The notes beneath the pieces are model-generated. The model was not told the origin of the DNA, made no database searches, and was given only the letters and a program-made list of their open reading frames with translations. A program made the position numbers and the translations under genes. From the NCBI GenBank assembly GCA_020725335.1, contig DYFF01000001.1, positions 1 to 64,000 on the forward strand: a stretch of 64,000 bases of DNA. Reading direction: 5' to 3'. Of this stretch, positions 8,040 through 18,381 are shown one piece after another. Positions within the stretch are counted from its first letter, which is position 1. Each line of letters opens with the position of its first letter. The stretch comes from Thermodesulfovibrio sp. (lineage in GTDB: Bacteria; Nitrospirota; Thermodesulfovibrionia; Thermodesulfovibrionales; Thermodesulfovibrionaceae).

Positions 8040-9798
8040 ACTGTAAGTTCCAAAGTTCACTGTAAAGTCCTCCTTTTTGGAGAAGCTCTTCATGAGAACC
8101 CTGCTCAATAATCTGTCCTTTGTCCATAACAATAATTTTGTCAGCTCTTTTAATTGTTGAAAGCCTGTGAGCAATAATTATGGTTGTTCTCCCCTTTCTC
8201 ATTTCCTCAAGGGCTTTCTGAATCTTTTCTTCTGATTCTGTATCAAGGCTTGCTGTTGCCTCATCAAATATCAAAATCTTAGGTTCTCTTAAAATTGCTC
8301 TTGCTATGGTAATTCTTTGTTTCTGACCTCCGGAAAGTAAAACTCCTCTTTCTCCAACCATGGAATCATAACCCTCTGGTAAATTAATTATAAAATCATG
8401 GGCATCTGCCATTTTAGCAGCTTTTTCAACTTCTTCTTTTGTAGATGTTATATTCCCAAATTTTATATTATTGATTACTGAGTCATTGAATAACACAATG
8501 TCCTGTGTAACAAGAGCAATTTGAGATCGTAAACTATTAAGGGAAAAATCCTTGATGCTTAATCCATCAATTAATATGTCTCCATCTGTTGGATACCAAA
8601 AACCAGCAATAAGGTCTGCTACGGTGCTTTTACCAGCACCAGAAGGACCTACAATGGCAACTGTTTCACCTGGCTTAATCTCAAAGTTTATATTATTTAA
8701 GGCATAATCTTTTGAAAGCGGATACTTAAAGGAAACATTTTTAAAAACTATGTGACCGCTTATTTCCTTTTTTTGCCCCTTTTCAGGTTCATGCTCAACA
8801 AATATAATCTCTCTCAGTCGTTCTATTACATTTCTACCTTTCTGAAATGATGCATTAGCTCGGCTAAGCCTCCTCAGAGGTGTATACATAAGAATTACTG
8901 CAGTAGCAAAAGAGAAAAAGTCTCCTGATGAAATTTTATCGCTTACAACAAGATAGCCACCATAGAATATAATCAAAGCAACTCCTACACCTGCAATAGT
9001 CTCTGTCAGAAGATTTGCAAATTCTTCTGTTCTAACCTCTCGCATTATGTTTCTGTAATGTTCTTGAAGGGCATTTTTATATCTCTTAATCATGTCACTT
9101 TCCATTGTGAACGCCTTAATTATCTTTATTCCACTGAGTGTTTCATGTATTAAGGTTGTAACCTTTGCTATTCTTAAACGAGTTTTCATCCCAAGCTCTT
9201 TTAACTTTTTCCCAATTTTTGCTATGGCATAAATCATAACAGGAAGAACAATGAAAGAAAGTAAAGCTAAATCCCATCTACGATAGAAGGCAACGCCTGC
9301 AAGAACAATTACAGTAAGGCCTTCAACAAAAAAATCCTTTATTGTATATGAAACGGTTCTATTCAATAAATCAACATCATTTAATACTTTAGAAATTACA
9401 TTGCCTGAACTGTCTCTACAGAAAAAAGACATTGGCAGTTTTAAAAGTTTTCTGTAGACAGCATCTCTGACAGTTCGAACAATTTTTGCTCCAATTGAAC
9501 TCATTAAATAATTATTAATAAACGTAAAAGTGCCTCTAAGAGTAAATAATGCGATAACACCAAAAGGGATGAGATACAAAAATTCAGATGATTTTTTTAA
9601 AAAGATTTCATCCATTGCAGGTTTAACAGACCATGCAATAGCTCCATTTATTCCTGAAATTGCTAAACTGCAAATTAATGCAAAAAGCAATCTTAATTTA
9701 TGTGCTTTAATAAGTCTCCAGAAAACAGCCAGGTCATCTATAAAAGATTTTTTAAATTTCAATTTAAACTGCTTTTCTATTTCCACATTCGTTCCCAT
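8017..9798 (-). CDS. msbA: Lipid A/phospholipid exporter-type ABC transporter MsbA
   Basis: A 593-residue half-transporter. Residues about 20-330 form a six-helix ABC exporter membrane domain, and residues about 345-590 form an ATPase. The ATPase has Walker A GPSGAGKST, ABC signature LSGGQKQR, Walker B KILIFDEAT and the H-loop IIIAHRLST. The size and the placement beside LPS glycosyl- and acyltransferase genes favour MsbA, which flips lipid A-core across the inner membrane. It is the last gene of a minus-strand run and its start overlaps the upstream glycosyltransferase by 22 bases. Other ABCB-type exporters look similar, so the substrate is inferred. Confidence 0.85.
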   Translation of the reverse strand: MGTNVEIEKQFKLKFKKSFIDDLAVFWRLIKAHKLRLLFALICSLAISGINGAIAWSVKPAMDEIFLKKSSEFLYLIPFGVIALFTLRGTFTFINNYLMSSIGAKIVRTVRDAVYRKLLKLPMSFFCRDSSGNVISKVLNDVDLLNRTVSYTIKDFFVEGLTVIVLAGVAFYRRWDLALLSFIVLPVMIYAIAKIGKKLKELGMKTRLRIAKVTTLIHETLSGIKIIKAFTMESDMIKRYKNALQEHYRNIMREVRTEEFANLLTETIAGVGVALIIFYGGYLVVSDKISSGDFFSFATAVILMYTPLRRLSRANASFQKGRNVIERLREIIFVEHEPEKGQKKEISGHIVFKNVSFKYPLSKDYALNNINFEIKPGETVAIVGPSGAGKSTVADLIAGFWYPTDGDILIDGLSIKDFSLNSLRSQIALVTQDIVLFNDSVINNIKFGNITSTKEEVEKAAKMADAHDFIINLPEGYDSMVGERGVLLSGGQKQRITIARAILREPKILIFDEATASLDTESEEKIQKALEEMRKGRTTIIIAHRLSTIKRADKIIVMDKGQIIEQGSHEELLQKGGLYSELWNLQFSESSSS

Positions 9799-10529
9799 GA
9801 TTTAGCATATTTTAAAAAGGAATAAAAACTATAAAATACTGCAAGAATAAAACCCCTTATACCATCAAGAAATCCTAATCTTAAGATAAACATCTTAAAA
9901 AATGTAAATACAGGAGCGAAAATCATCTTTATCAATATCATATATTTTGAGGGATTTTTTCTAAGAAATTCCATCGCAGAAAGAGTAGAGTATCTCTGCA
10001 TTTTTCTTATAAACTCCTCAATGCTCTGATACGTATAATGTAATATTGGTTCTTTAAGATAATCTGCTCTTCCATCTATGACAATTTTTTCATGAACTTC
10101 TCTTTCCTCCATTTTCCCTTTATCTCTTTTAAAAAGCCTCAAAGTATAATCGGGCCACCAACCACTGTGTTTTATCCACTTTCCTAAGAAAAAATTTTTT
10201 CTTGGAATAAAATATCCATCAATATCTTTAGCCATAATTGCTTCAACTATCTCCCTTTTCAATGACTCTGTAACTCTCTCATCTGCATCAAGCACTAAAA
10301 CCCAGGGAAGTGTTACTTTGTCAATGGCAAACTGCTTTTGCTTTGCAAACCCCTTCCATTCAATCTGAAAAATCTTATCCGTGTATTCACGGCATAGTTC
10401 AACTGTTCTGTCATCGCTAAAAGAGTCAACTATCACAATCTCTTCAAAATCTTTCACTGATTCAAGGGCGTCACGAATGTTTTTTTCTTCATTTTTAGTA
10501 ATTATTGCTACTGAGACAGGAATTTTCAA
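9777..10529 (-). CDS. Family 2 glycosyltransferase (LPS core type, WaaE/KdtX-like)
   Basis: A 250-residue GT-A glycosyltransferase. It opens with the GT2 N-terminal signature SVAIITKNEEKNIRDALESV, then IVIVDSFSDDRTVELC and the metal/nucleotide motif VLVLDADERVTE. A C-terminal hydrophobic region (about 205-240) suggests membrane association. The pattern is that of the WaaE/KdtX group that adds sugars to the LPS inner core. It sits 6 bases after moaA and overlaps msbA, so it is part of an operon running from pal towards msbA. Acceptor and sugar donor cannot be read from the sequence. Confidence 0.85.
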   Translation of the reverse strand: MKIPVSVAIITKNEEKNIRDALESVKDFEEIVIVDSFSDDRTVELCREYTDKIFQIEWKGFAKQKQFAIDKVTLPWVLVLDADERVTESLKREIVEAIMAKDIDGYFIPRKNFFLGKWIKHSGWWPDYTLRLFKRDKGKMEEREVHEKIVIDGRADYLKEPILHYTYQSIEEFIRKMQRYSTLSAMEFLRKNPSKYMILIKMIFAPVFTFFKMFILRLGFLDGIRGFILAVFYSFYSFLKYAKSWERMWK

Positions 10530-10535
10530 AAAAAC

Positions 10536-11504
10536 TTAGCCTCCTATTGTAGACATAGGCCTTAAGGGTTTTGCTCTTTCTGACAAGCTCTGAGGTTTTA
10601 GGTGAATTGTCTTGATAATCAGTGCTTTTATTTCTTCCTCAGAAGCACCGCTTCGTAGGAGTTGCTTTAAATCAACCTCTTTATCTGAAAAAAGACAAGG
10701 CCTTAGTTTTCCTTCTGCTGTAAGTCTTAATCTGTTACATCTTACACATATATGAGTAGTTATAGGACTTATAAAACCAAGAAGCCCTTTTGCTCCTTCA
10801 AGCATAAAGTATTCTGCCGGACCTGCTTTCTTCATCTGAACAGTTATGAGATTGCCTACTTTATTTTCTATCTTCGCTTTTATCTCATCTTTTGATAGGA
10901 ACAATTCTTTTTTCCATGCATTAGGACCTATGGGCATAAACTCTATAAATCTAATCTGATATTCTACGTCTTTGCTCCAAAGGGCAAACTTTTCTATTTC
11001 ATCATCATTGATACCTTTCATTACAACAACATTTATCTTTACCGGCTGCAGGCCAACTCTATAGGCTTCTTCAATACCATCAAGAACTTCGTATATGGAA
11101 CCTATTCTGGTTATTGCCTTGAATTTATCTGCATCAAGGGAATCAAGACTTACATTTACTCTTTTTAATCCTGCATTATATAAATCCTTAGCAAACTTTT
11201 TAAGAAGAACTCCGTTTGTTGTAATTCCGATGTCTCTTATCTGTTCTATTCCTGCGAGTTTTTCAATAAAACTAACAATTCCCTTTCTTAACAAAGGCTC
11301 TCCACCTGTAATTCTTATTTTTTTTATGCCTAAGTCTATGCCTATTTCAATAATTTTTAATATTTCTTCATAGGTCAATATCTCATGATGAGGTAATAGA
11401 TTACTGATTCCCTCTTCAGGCATGCAGTAAATACATCTGAGATTGCATCTATCTATAACTGAAATTCTTAAATAATCTATATCTCTGTTAAAATTATCCT
11501 TCAT
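10536..11504 (-). CDS. moaA: GTP 3',8-cyclase MoaA (molybdopterin biosynthesis)
   Basis: A 322-residue radical SAM enzyme that performs the first step of molybdenum cofactor synthesis, converting GTP to 3',8-cyclo-7,8-dihydro-GTP. The N-terminal cluster motif is DRCNLRCIYCMP, followed by RITGGEPLLRKG. The C-terminal second cluster is CVRCNRLRLTAEGKLRPCLF. The chain ends in the diagnostic Gly-Gly tail (STIGG). The start overlaps the stop of the cpoB/ybgF gene by ATGA. No other moa genes are nearby, so it is a lone cofactor gene coupled to Tol-Pal genes. Confidence 0.95.
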   Translation of the reverse strand: MKDNFNRDIDYLRISVIDRCNLRCIYCMPEEGISNLLPHHEILTYEEILKIIEIGIDLGIKKIRITGGEPLLRKGIVSFIEKLAGIEQIRDIGITTNGVLLKKFAKDLYNAGLKRVNVSLDSLDADKFKAITRIGSIYEVLDGIEEAYRVGLQPVKINVVVMKGINDDEIEKFALWSKDVEYQIRFIEFMPIGPNAWKKELFLSKDEIKAKIENKVGNLITVQMKKAGPAEYFMLEGAKGLLGFISPITTHICVRCNRLRLTAEGKLRPCLFSDKEVDLKQLLRSGASEEEIKALIIKTIHLKPQSLSERAKPLRPMSTIGG

Positions 11505-12364
11505 TGTTTAGGTTTAGTTTTTGTTTTAGATTTTGTTTTTGTAGACTTTGTTGCTGAATTCTGACTTTTAAGAATTTCGCCTATCTTTTGCTGAGCAATT
11601 TCTGCTTCCTTTGATTTAGGAAACCTTTCAATAACTCTCTCAAAAACCACTTTTGCGGTTTTCTTATCCTTTAATTCTAAAAAAGCCATGCCCTCTTTAA
11701 GAAGAGCACCTGGTGCTTTTTCATGTTTTGGATATTTTTTAAGAAATTCTTCATAAGATAAAATAGCCTCTTCATATTTTTTTTCATTGTAATAAGTCTC
11801 GCCGATCCAGAAATAAGAGTTTGGAATAAGCTCAAATTCAGGATAATTCTTTATAATTTCCTCAAATTTAGTTCTGGCAGAAGCATACTTTTTCTCTTTT
11901 ATGTCTACATGTGCAGAGTCATAAATTTCCTTTGGATTTTTTAAGGGTTCAGAGATAGTTTTTTTCTGTTCTGCTTCTTTTGGTGTAACAGGTTGGGCAG
12001 GTTGAGCTATTTTAGTCTGTAATTCTAAAATTTTGTCATTCAATTCCTTAAACTTTTTATCATTATTGTATGAGTTTTCCTCAAATCTTCCTTTAAGCAG
12101 CTGGAGTTCCTTTACATAATCCTGAGTCTGGGCAATCAATGTAAGTTGTCCTTCTTTTAAAGCTGTTGCAGTGTTTAAATCGGATGACATTTTGTCAACT
12201 CTTGTTTTTAAATCTGTAACTTCCTTTCTTATCTGACTGTTTTCCACATAAAGCCTTGCAATGTCTGCTCTCATCTGTTCCATATCACCTGTAGTAACAC
12301 AACCTGATAAAAATATTATGGAGGCTATTCCAATAAAGGTTAATTTAATCTTGCTAATTTTCAT
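11501..12364 (-). CDS. cpoB: Tol-Pal system coordinator CpoB/YbgF-like lipoprotein
   Basis: A 287-residue envelope protein. The signal peptide ends in a lipobox (LSGC, about residue 22), followed by a coiled-coil segment (about 30-115). A linker rich in Pro/Gln comes next, then three tetratricopeptide repeats (from about IYDSAHVDIKEKKYASART to KSKEAEIAQQKI) that match the YbgF C-terminal domain. A basic Lys/Thr tail ends the protein. CpoB links peptidoglycan synthesis with outer-membrane constriction. Unlike E. coli CpoB it appears to be a lipoprotein. Its start overlaps the pal stop (ATGA). Confidence 0.88.
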   Translation of the reverse strand: MKISKIKLTFIGIASIIFLSGCVTTGDMEQMRADIARLYVENSQIRKEVTDLKTRVDKMSSDLNTATALKEGQLTLIAQTQDYVKELQLLKGRFEENSYNNDKKFKELNDKILELQTKIAQPAQPVTPKEAEQKKTISEPLKNPKEIYDSAHVDIKEKKYASARTKFEEIIKNYPEFELIPNSYFWIGETYYNEKKYEEAILSYEEFLKKYPKHEKAPGALLKEGMAFLELKDKKTAKVVFERVIERFPKSKEAEIAQQKIGEILKSQNSATKSTKTKSKTKTKPKQ

Positions 12365-12915
12365 TTCCCCTCCTCAATAAATACAAAATGTGCTCTTCTA
12401 TTTCTCTGCCAACAAGTCTCATTCTGTTCAGTACATAAAGGTTTTTCTTCGCCGTAGCTTATAATCTCTATTTTTGTAGATGGTATACCAAGACTAACTA
12501 AATACTGTTTTGCTGCATTAGCTCTTTTTTGTCCTAAAGCAAAATTATATTCATTTGTCCCTCTGTCATCACAATGACCTTCCACAATCACCCTTAGTTT
12601 TGGATATTTTTGCAAAGCTGAAGCAACTTTTTTCAGGGTGGGAATATCATTCTGTCTTATGTCATATTTATCATAGTCAAAATGTATATCACCAATCTCT
12701 TCACTAAGCTTTTTTATAATCCGTTCAAACTCTGAAGATGTGAAGTCCTCTTTATCTAATGTTTTTAACTCTTCTGCAGGTATTTTCCCCTCCATTGAAA
12801 CTCCTTCCTTTGTATCTTTCATATCCTTTCCATCAGGCAAATAGACTCTTCTTTCCACGCAAGCAATGAGTAAAAAAATACAAAAAAAGGTTAAAAATAT
12901 GAATTTAATTTTCAT
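12361..12915 (-). CDS. pal: Peptidoglycan-associated lipoprotein Pal
   Basis: A 184-residue OmpA-like lipoprotein. A signal peptide with lipobox LLIAC (Cys about residue 19) is followed by a short acidic/Lys linker. The OmpA_C domain (about 75-180) includes IHFDYDKYDIR, VIVEGHCDDRGTNEYNFALG and AKQYLVSLGI, which contain the diaminopimelate-binding Asp and Arg. It anchors the outer membrane to the cell wall. First gene of the minus-strand run pal-cpoB-moaA-GT-msbA. No tolQRAB genes are in the window. Confidence 0.95.
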   Translation of the reverse strand: MKIKFIFLTFFCIFLLIACVERRVYLPDGKDMKDTKEGVSMEGKIPAEELKTLDKEDFTSSEFERIIKKLSEEIGDIHFDYDKYDIRQNDIPTLKKVASALQKYPKLRVIVEGHCDDRGTNEYNFALGQKRANAAKQYLVSLGIPSTKIEIISYGEEKPLCTEQNETCWQRNRRAHFVFIEEGK

Positions 12916-12966
12916 TTTAATCCTCCAGAAAAGTTTTGGAAAGCCGCCTTGAAGATTTTTTTCATA

Positions 12967-12994
12967 AATATATAATACAACAAATAAATATCAA
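12967..12994 (-). promoter_or_regulatory. Candidate sigma-70 type promoter for pal operon
   Basis: On the minus strand a TTGATA -35 box (12994-12989) and a TATATT -10 box (12972-12967) are 16 bases apart. They lie about 50 bases before the pal start, in an AT-rich 165-base gap after glyS. By sequence only; AT-rich background makes chance matches possible. Confidence 0.4.
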
Positions 12995-13080
12995 AATGCT
13001 GATTAAAGGCTGAAATTTAAATAAAATTTAGCCGAATTTAGCGATAAAGCGAAAAGTCTCCAATTTTTATTACATAGTTT

Positions 13081-15120
13081 TTAGTAAAGCCTTGATATAT
13101 CCGCAACAGATTTTAACAAATCGGAAAGTTCCTGCAAAAGAGCGAGTCTGTTTCGTTTAATTTGTTCATCTTTATCCATTACAAGGACTTTATCAAAAAA
13201 ATTATTTATAAAAGGTGTAAGATTATCCAAATAATTCAAAGCCTTAAAAAATTCTCTATTTTTTATATAATCTTTGAGATTTGCTCCTACCTCTTCCATT
13301 TTTAAATAAAGTTCCTCCTCCTCAGGAGCAACAAAAAGCGACCTGTTTATAGGCATTTTTTCATAATTTTTTATAATATTTGACACTCTCTTTACAGCAA
13401 GAAAATATCTCTCAAAATTATCAGACTCCTTAAAGTCTTTAACCGCTTTAAGTCTCTCTTCAATTTCAAAGGGAGGAAGAACCGCCATAAGATCGCTTAC
13501 TGTTTTAATTAAATTTGGACTATAATCTGATGATTCAAGGAAACTTTCCAATCTCTGAATTATGAAGTTTAGTAATTGTTCCTTTATATTTTCAGAAGCT
13601 AATTCTTCAGAAATCTCTAAAATATCCTCTATGCTCAGAGGATATTTATTTTTAAAAAGTATTGCAATAATTCCATTTGCTGCCCTTCTTAATCCAAAAG
13701 GGTCTTCTGTGCCTGAAGGTATTTCTCCAAGATAGAAAAAGGAGTGAAGATGATCAAGTTTGTCAGCAATACTAATAATGCATCCAATTTCATTAGATGG
13801 TAGTTCATCACTGAAACCTTTAGGGAGATAATGCTCCCTTATTGCTTGAGCTACTTCATTGGGAAAACCTGCATGTTTTGAATAGTATCCTCCCATGATT
13901 CCCTGTAGTTCAGGAAACTCACCTACAACACCGCTTGCAAGGTCTGCCTTGCAATAAAGTGATGCAAGATTTATTAATTCAAGCTTATCGGGTAAAAGAA
14001 GCTTTCCAAGCTTATTTGCTATTTTATTAATCCTTAAAGCCTTATCATGTAGACTTCCCAGCTTTTTATGATAGATAATTCCTTTTGTAAGTTCAAGAAG
14101 ACGTTCAAGCCCTTTTTTAAGGTCTTCTTCATAGTAAAATTTTGCATCTTCAAACCTTGCCTTTATAACTCTCTCAGCACCTTTTCTTATATTTACTTCA
14201 TTTTCTGACTTAGTGTTGCTTACCACAACAAAGTATTCCTTAAGCTTGCCTTCACTGTCAGTTATAGCAAAATATCTCTGATGATCCTTCATTACCGTTA
14301 TTAGCAATTCCTTAGGTAAACTCAAATAACTTTCTGAAAAACTACATAAAAAAGCCTCTGGATATTCAACAAGATAGGTAACTTCCTCAAGCAATTCCTC
14401 GTCCCATAATATCTTTCCATTTATTGTATCAGCAAGCCTCTGTACCTGTTCACAAATTAGCTTTTTTCTTTTTTCTTGATCTATTATTACAAAGCTTCTT
14501 TCAAGAATCCTTTCATAATCCTCTATTCTATCTATTTTTATTGGATTAACAGCGAGAAACCTATGCCCCTGAGTATAATCTCCTGCCTTTATACCTTCTA
14601 TTTCAAAGGGAATAATATTATCATCATAAATAGCTACGAACCATCTTACAGGTCTTACAAATCTGAGATTTCCATCACCCCATCGCATCATTTTAGGGAA
14701 ACTTAACGAGAAGAATAAATTCTTTAAAATCTCAGGTAAAATTTCCTCTGTTTGCCTTCCCCTTTCTTTCAATAGAGCACAAACATAATTGCCCTTACCC
14801 TTTGGCTTAATTTGTAGGTCATTTACATCAATGCCTTGAGCTTTAGCAAATGCAAAGGCTGGTTCTTTAGGAGCTCCTTTTTCATCAAAGGAAACATGAG
14901 CAGGAGGTCCCCAAACTATTTTTTCTTCACTTTCCTGCTCCTTTGACAACTGGGCTATTAAAGCAAGCCTTCTTGGTGTTATAAAAACCTTAAGAAAATG
15001 TAATCCTATCCTGTATTCAGCAGTAATCTTTGAGAAGTTTTGTTCAATCTGCTCTTTTGCGGAAGGTAAAAATCTTGCAGGAATCTCTTCAACGCCTATC
15101 TCAAAAAGTAGATTACCCAT
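13081..15120 (-). CDS. glyS: Glycyl-tRNA synthetase beta subunit
   Basis: A 679-residue protein of the expected GlyS length. It begins [20 protein letters not shown], the family N-terminus, with [20 protein letters not shown] further in, an HD-like domain ([15 protein letters not shown] region) and a DALR-type anticodon domain at the C-terminus. It pairs with GlyQ as the heterotetrameric bacterial glycyl-tRNA synthetase. The start overlaps the glyQ stop by 8 bases, so the two are translationally coupled. Confidence 0.97.
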   Translation of the reverse strand: MGNLLFEIGVEEIPARFLPSAKEQIEQNFSKITAEYRIGLHFLKVFITPRRLALIAQLSKEQESEEKIVWGPPAHVSFDEKGAPKEPAFAFAKAQGIDVNDLQIKPKGKGNYVCALLKERGRQTEEILPEILKNLFFSLSFPKMMRWGDGNLRFVRPVRWFVAIYDDNIIPFEIEGIKAGDYTQGHRFLAVNPIKIDRIEDYERILERSFVIIDQEKRKKLICEQVQRLADTINGKILWDEELLEEVTYLVEYPEAFLCSFSESYLSLPKELLITVMKDHQRYFAITDSEGKLKEYFVVVSNTKSENEVNIRKGAERVIKARFEDAKFYYEEDLKKGLERLLELTKGIIYHKKLGSLHDKALRINKIANKLGKLLLPDKLELINLASLYCKADLASGVVGEFPELQGIMGGYYSKHAGFPNEVAQAIREHYLPKGFSDELPSNEIGCIISIADKLDHLHSFFYLGEIPSGTEDPFGLRRAANGIIAILFKNKYPLSIEDILEISEELASENIKEQLLNFIIQRLESFLESSDYSPNLIKTVSDLMAVLPPFEIEERLKAVKDFKESDNFERYFLAVKRVSNIIKNYEKMPINRSLFVAPEEEELYLKMEEVGANLKDYIKNREFFKALNYLDNLTPFINNFFDKVLVMDKDEQIKRNRLALLQELSDLLKSVADISRLY

Positions 15121-15970
15121 TAACTTCTCCGTATCTCTTTTTCATATAAGCCTCAGCACAACCTTTTGCAAGGGCTCTGACTCTTGCTATGTAATTAGTT
15201 CTTTCTGCTACAGAAAGAACTCCTCTTGCATCTAAAAGATTAAAAAGATGAGAGCATTTAAGACAAAATTCATAGGCTGGAAAAATTAAATCTAATTCTC
15301 TAAGCCGAGTTGACTCTTTCTCATATTCATCAAAGTGTTTCCTTATGAGAGCTGGCTCTGAATGGTCAAAATTAAAATAAGAGAATTCAATTTCTCCTTG
15401 CCTGTGAACATCTCCATAGGTCATTTCCTTATTCCACTTTATATCAAAAACATTTTCCACTTCCTGAAGATACATAGCTATTCTTTCAAGTCCGTAGGTA
15501 ATCTCTACAGATACAGGTTTTAAATCAATTCCCCCAACCTGCTGGAAATATGTAAACTGTGTGATTTCCATTCCATCAAGCCATACCTCCCATCCAAGTC
15601 CCCAAGCACCAAGTGTTGGGCTTTCCCAGTCATCTTCTACAAACCTAATGTCATGTTTTTTAGGGTCTTCTCCAAGAGCTTTAAGACTCTCTATGTAAAT
15701 TTCCTGAGAATTCTCTGGAGAAGGCTTCAATATAACCTGATATTGATAGTACTGTCCAAGTCTGTTAGGGTTTTCTCCATATCGTCCATCAGTAGGACGC
15801 CTGCAAGGCTGAACATAGCCCGTATTCCAATGCTCAGGGCCCAAAACTCTGAAAAATGTGGCTGTATGAAAAGTTCCTGCTCCTACTTCAATGTCGTAGG
15901 GTTGAAGGATTACACATCCACGGTCTGCCCAATATTTGTTGAGTGTAAAAATTATTTCTTGAAAATACAT
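15113..15970 (-). CDS. glyQ: Glycyl-tRNA synthetase alpha subunit
   Basis: A 285-residue catalytic subunit with class II motifs. [20 protein letters not shown] is the usual N-terminus, [20 protein letters not shown] covers motif 2, and [10 protein letters not shown] corresponds to motif 3. It charges tRNA-Gly together with the beta subunit encoded immediately downstream. It diverges from the dsrN-type gene, with only 38 bases between the two starts. A shared short promoter region must therefore lie in or upstream of those genes. Confidence 0.97.
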   Translation of the reverse strand: MYFQEIIFTLNKYWADRGCVILQPYDIEVGAGTFHTATFFRVLGPEHWNTGYVQPCRRPTDGRYGENPNRLGQYYQYQVILKPSPENSQEIYIESLKALGEDPKKHDIRFVEDDWESPTLGAWGLGWEVWLDGMEITQFTYFQQVGGIDLKPVSVEITYGLERIAMYLQEVENVFDIKWNKEMTYGDVHRQGEIEFSYFNFDHSEPALIRKHFDEYEKESTRLRELDLIFPAYEFCLKCSHLFNLLDARGVLSVAERTNYIARVRALAKGCAEAYMKKRYGEVNG

Positions 15971-16008
15971 AGATTTTCATGATACTTTAGCTTAGAGGCT
16001 TCTGTCAA

Positions 16009-17382
16009 ATGTTTCCAAGGGTTCTCATAGCAGGTGTTCGCGGTGGTGCAGGAAAAACTACTGTCACTCTTGCAGTTATTTCAATTCTGAGAAAAATGGG
16101 CATGAAGGTTCTCGCTTTTAAAAAAGGACCTGACTACATTGACAGCGGTTGGCTAAGTCTTTTTTCCGGCAATCCTTGCTATAATCTCGACTCATTTATG
16201 ATGCCAAAGAATAAAGTAATTCAATCCTTTATAGAAAGAGCAAAGGGATACGTATCAATAATAGAGGGAAACAGAGGACTTTTTGATGGACTTGATGCAG
16301 AGGGTTCGGTAAGTTCTGCAGAGATTGCTAAATTGATTAAAGCACCTGTAATTTTAGTGGTGGACTGCACAAAAATTACTCGCTCAGTTGCAGCTTTAGT
16401 CAATGGCTTTACTAACTTTGATAGGGACGTAGAAATAAAAGGTGTGGTATTAAATCAGTTGGCAAACTCAAGACACGAAAAAATAATAAGGGACTCCATA
16501 GAAAAATACTGTTCTGTAGAGGTAGTTGGTGCTATTCCAAGATTCAAAGGCATAAAAATGCCCGAAAGACATATGGGACTTTTACCCTATCAAGAGCATG
16601 AAATGCAACAAGAAGCTGAAGAATTTATAGGTAAAGTCTCTGAACACTTAGACCAAAATAAAATATTGGAGATTCTGAAAAATTCTCCTCATATAAACAT
16701 TCCCAAAAGAGCAAAAAAAATTATTCCCATTGGTGAGGGATTAAAAATTGGCGTTATAAGAGATAGAGTTTTTCAGTTTTATTATGAAGAAAATCTTGAA
16801 GAATTGAAAAAACATGGTGTTGAAATTATACTTATAAACTCTCTTGAGGATAAAACTGTCCCAGAAATTGATGCTCTTTATATTGGAGGAGGATTTCCCG
16901 AAACAAATGTGAAAGATTTAAGTAATAATCAAGAACTTATGGAAGATATAAAAGCTAATGCTGACAAGGGACTTCCCATATATGCAGAATGTGGCGGATT
17001 GATGTATTTATGCAAAAGCCTTGTAACCGATGAAGGTGAATTTCCGATGACGGGAATTTTCCCATTCAAACTTAAAATGTTCAAAAAACCGCAAGCGCAT
17101 GGATATGTTATAGCCAAGATAAATGGTAATAATCCTTTTTATGAAAGGGGAGTAGAATTGAAGGGACACGAGTTTCACTATTCAAAGGTAATTGAATATG
17201 AAAGCCTTCCTCCCATGAGTTTTCAAATGATAAGGGGGGAAGGGATAATAGAAAACTTAGATGGTGCTGTATACCAAAATACTTTAGGAACTTATGTTCA
17301 TATTCATGCACTCGGAACTGAAGAATGGGTAAAAGGAATGTTAAAAAAAGCGAGAGAGTACAAGGAGAGTAAGAATGGCTAA
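16009..17382 (+). CDS. dsrN: DsrN / CbiA-type a,c-diamide synthase (siroheme amidase)
   Basis: A 457-residue ATP- and glutamine-dependent amidotransferase of the cobyrinate a,c-diamide synthase family. The N-terminal dethiobiotin synthetase-like domain has P-loop GVRGGAGKTTVTL and KKGPDYIDSGWLS. The C-terminal type 1 glutaminase domain has the nucleophile in YAECGGLMYL (Cys about 328) and a His in LKGHEFHYS. No other cobalamin genes are near, and it is the first gene of the dsr cluster. It is therefore best read as DsrN, which amidates siroheme for dissimilatory sulfite reductase; a cobalamin role (CbiA) is the alternative. It overlaps the next gene by 8 bases. Confidence 0.85.
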   Translation: MFPRVLIAGVRGGAGKTTVTLAVISILRKMGMKVLAFKKGPDYIDSGWLSLFSGNPCYNLDSFMMPKNKVIQSFIERAKGYVSIIEGNRGLFDGLDAEGSVSSAEIAKLIKAPVILVVDCTKITRSVAALVNGFTNFDRDVEIKGVVLNQLANSRHEKIIRDSIEKYCSVEVVGAIPRFKGIKMPERHMGLLPYQEHEMQQEAEEFIGKVSEHLDQNKILEILKNSPHINIPKRAKKIIPIGEGLKIGVIRDRVFQFYYEENLEELKKHGVEIILINSLEDKTVPEIDALYIGGGFPETNVKDLSNNQELMEDIKANADKGLPIYAECGGLMYLCKSLVTDEGEFPMTGIFPFKLKMFKKPQAHGYVIAKINGNNPFYERGVELKGHEFHYSKVIEYESLPPMSFQMIRGEGIIENLDGAVYQNTLGTYVHIHALGTEEWVKGMLKKAREYKESKNG

Positions 17383-18349
17383 GAGAGAATTACCAACTTG
17401 TCTTTTCTGTGGTAGGATCATCGATCCTCCAGAAGAAAAACAAACTGATTATGGAGAGATATGTTTTGGGAAATGCACATGTGGAGCTCTCTATGTTTGT
17501 GAACCTACAGGACATAATCAGGGAGAGGCTTTAGTAGATGCGATGATGCTTACAGCTCCAGAAGGAATTGACAATATAGAACTTGGAGTAAATTATGAAT
17601 TAAGAGACAAAGCATACGACTTTAGAACACATCAGTATGTTTATTTAAAAAATCAAATTTTTTCCGGGAGACTTTTTTTTATAAAACCTATGACCGAAAG
17701 CGTTAAAAGAGCATTAAGAGAAAACACAAAAATATCAAAAAAGGATTTTCTTTGTCTATTAGAAGAAGAAAGTTTTGAACAGATTGAAAAGGTGTCATTA
17801 AATAATCTTAATGTGTTTGGATGGTTAATTTCTCTTTCCTACGACAAAGAAAATCCTATATCATGGAAAGCAATACAAGCAATGGGACATGTTGCAAAAG
17901 CTTATGTAGAAGCAGAAGAAATAGAACCATTGAGGAATACAATTAGAAAACTTCTTTGGTCAATGACTGATGAATCAGGAGGAGTTGGCTGGAGAGCTGC
18001 AGAGTTAATTGGAGAGATTATCTATGCATCACCAGCCCTATTTAAAGACATAATTCCTATTCTATGGTCACAAAGAGAAGAAGACAGTTTTGTAGAAAGT
18101 GTTCTAAGAAGCATTATTAAGCTATCAAATAAAATTAATCTTTTGGACTATATAAAAATTGATGAAACAGAGTTAAAAAATCTTCTAAATCATAAAAATG
18201 ATGAAATAAAGGCTCTTACTGCCATATTAATCTCTAAAATAAATAGTAAAGTACCTGTATCTGAAAACATTAAAGACACTCTCCTATCTGTGTATAGTAG
18301 AGGGAATGTAATAAAAATCAGAACATCAAAAGCTGAAAAATATTTATAA
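17375..18349 (+). CDS. Zinc-ribbon plus HEAT-like protein of the dsr locus
   Basis: A 324-residue protein of no established function. The N-terminus holds two cysteine pairs, TCLFCGR (Cys 9 and 12) and GKCTCGALYVC, that look like a zinc ribbon. Residues about 125-310 are alpha-helical and contain HEAT-like repeats (WKAIQAMGHVAKAYVEA; VGWRAAELIGEIIYAS; NDEIKALTAILISK). I recall a family named after a Desulfovibrio protein (DVU0298) with this look, but that is memory and needs a search. The start overlaps dsrN by 8 bases and dsrC follows 120 bases later, so expression with the sulfite-reduction locus is likely. No signal peptide is seen, so it is probably cytoplasmic. Confidence 0.75.
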   Translation: MAKRELPTCLFCGRIIDPPEEKQTDYGEICFGKCTCGALYVCEPTGHNQGEALVDAMMLTAPEGIDNIELGVNYELRDKAYDFRTHQYVYLKNQIFSGRLFFIKPMTESVKRALRENTKISKKDFLCLLEEESFEQIEKVSLNNLNVFGWLISLSYDKENPISWKAIQAMGHVAKAYVEAEEIEPLRNTIRKLLWSMTDESGGVGWRAAELIGEIIYASPALFKDIIPILWSQREEDSFVESVLRSIIKLSNKINLLDYIKIDETELKNLLNHKNDEIKALTAILISKINSKVPVSENIKDTLLSVYSRGNVIKIRTSKAEKYL

Positions 18350-18381
18350 GTTTATAAGCTAAATTTATTTGACTTTGAAAC

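Noticed and set aside
15971-16008. Cobalamin riboswitch before the CbiA-type gene
   Set aside because: Only 38 bases separate it from the divergent glyQ start, far too short for the aptamer.
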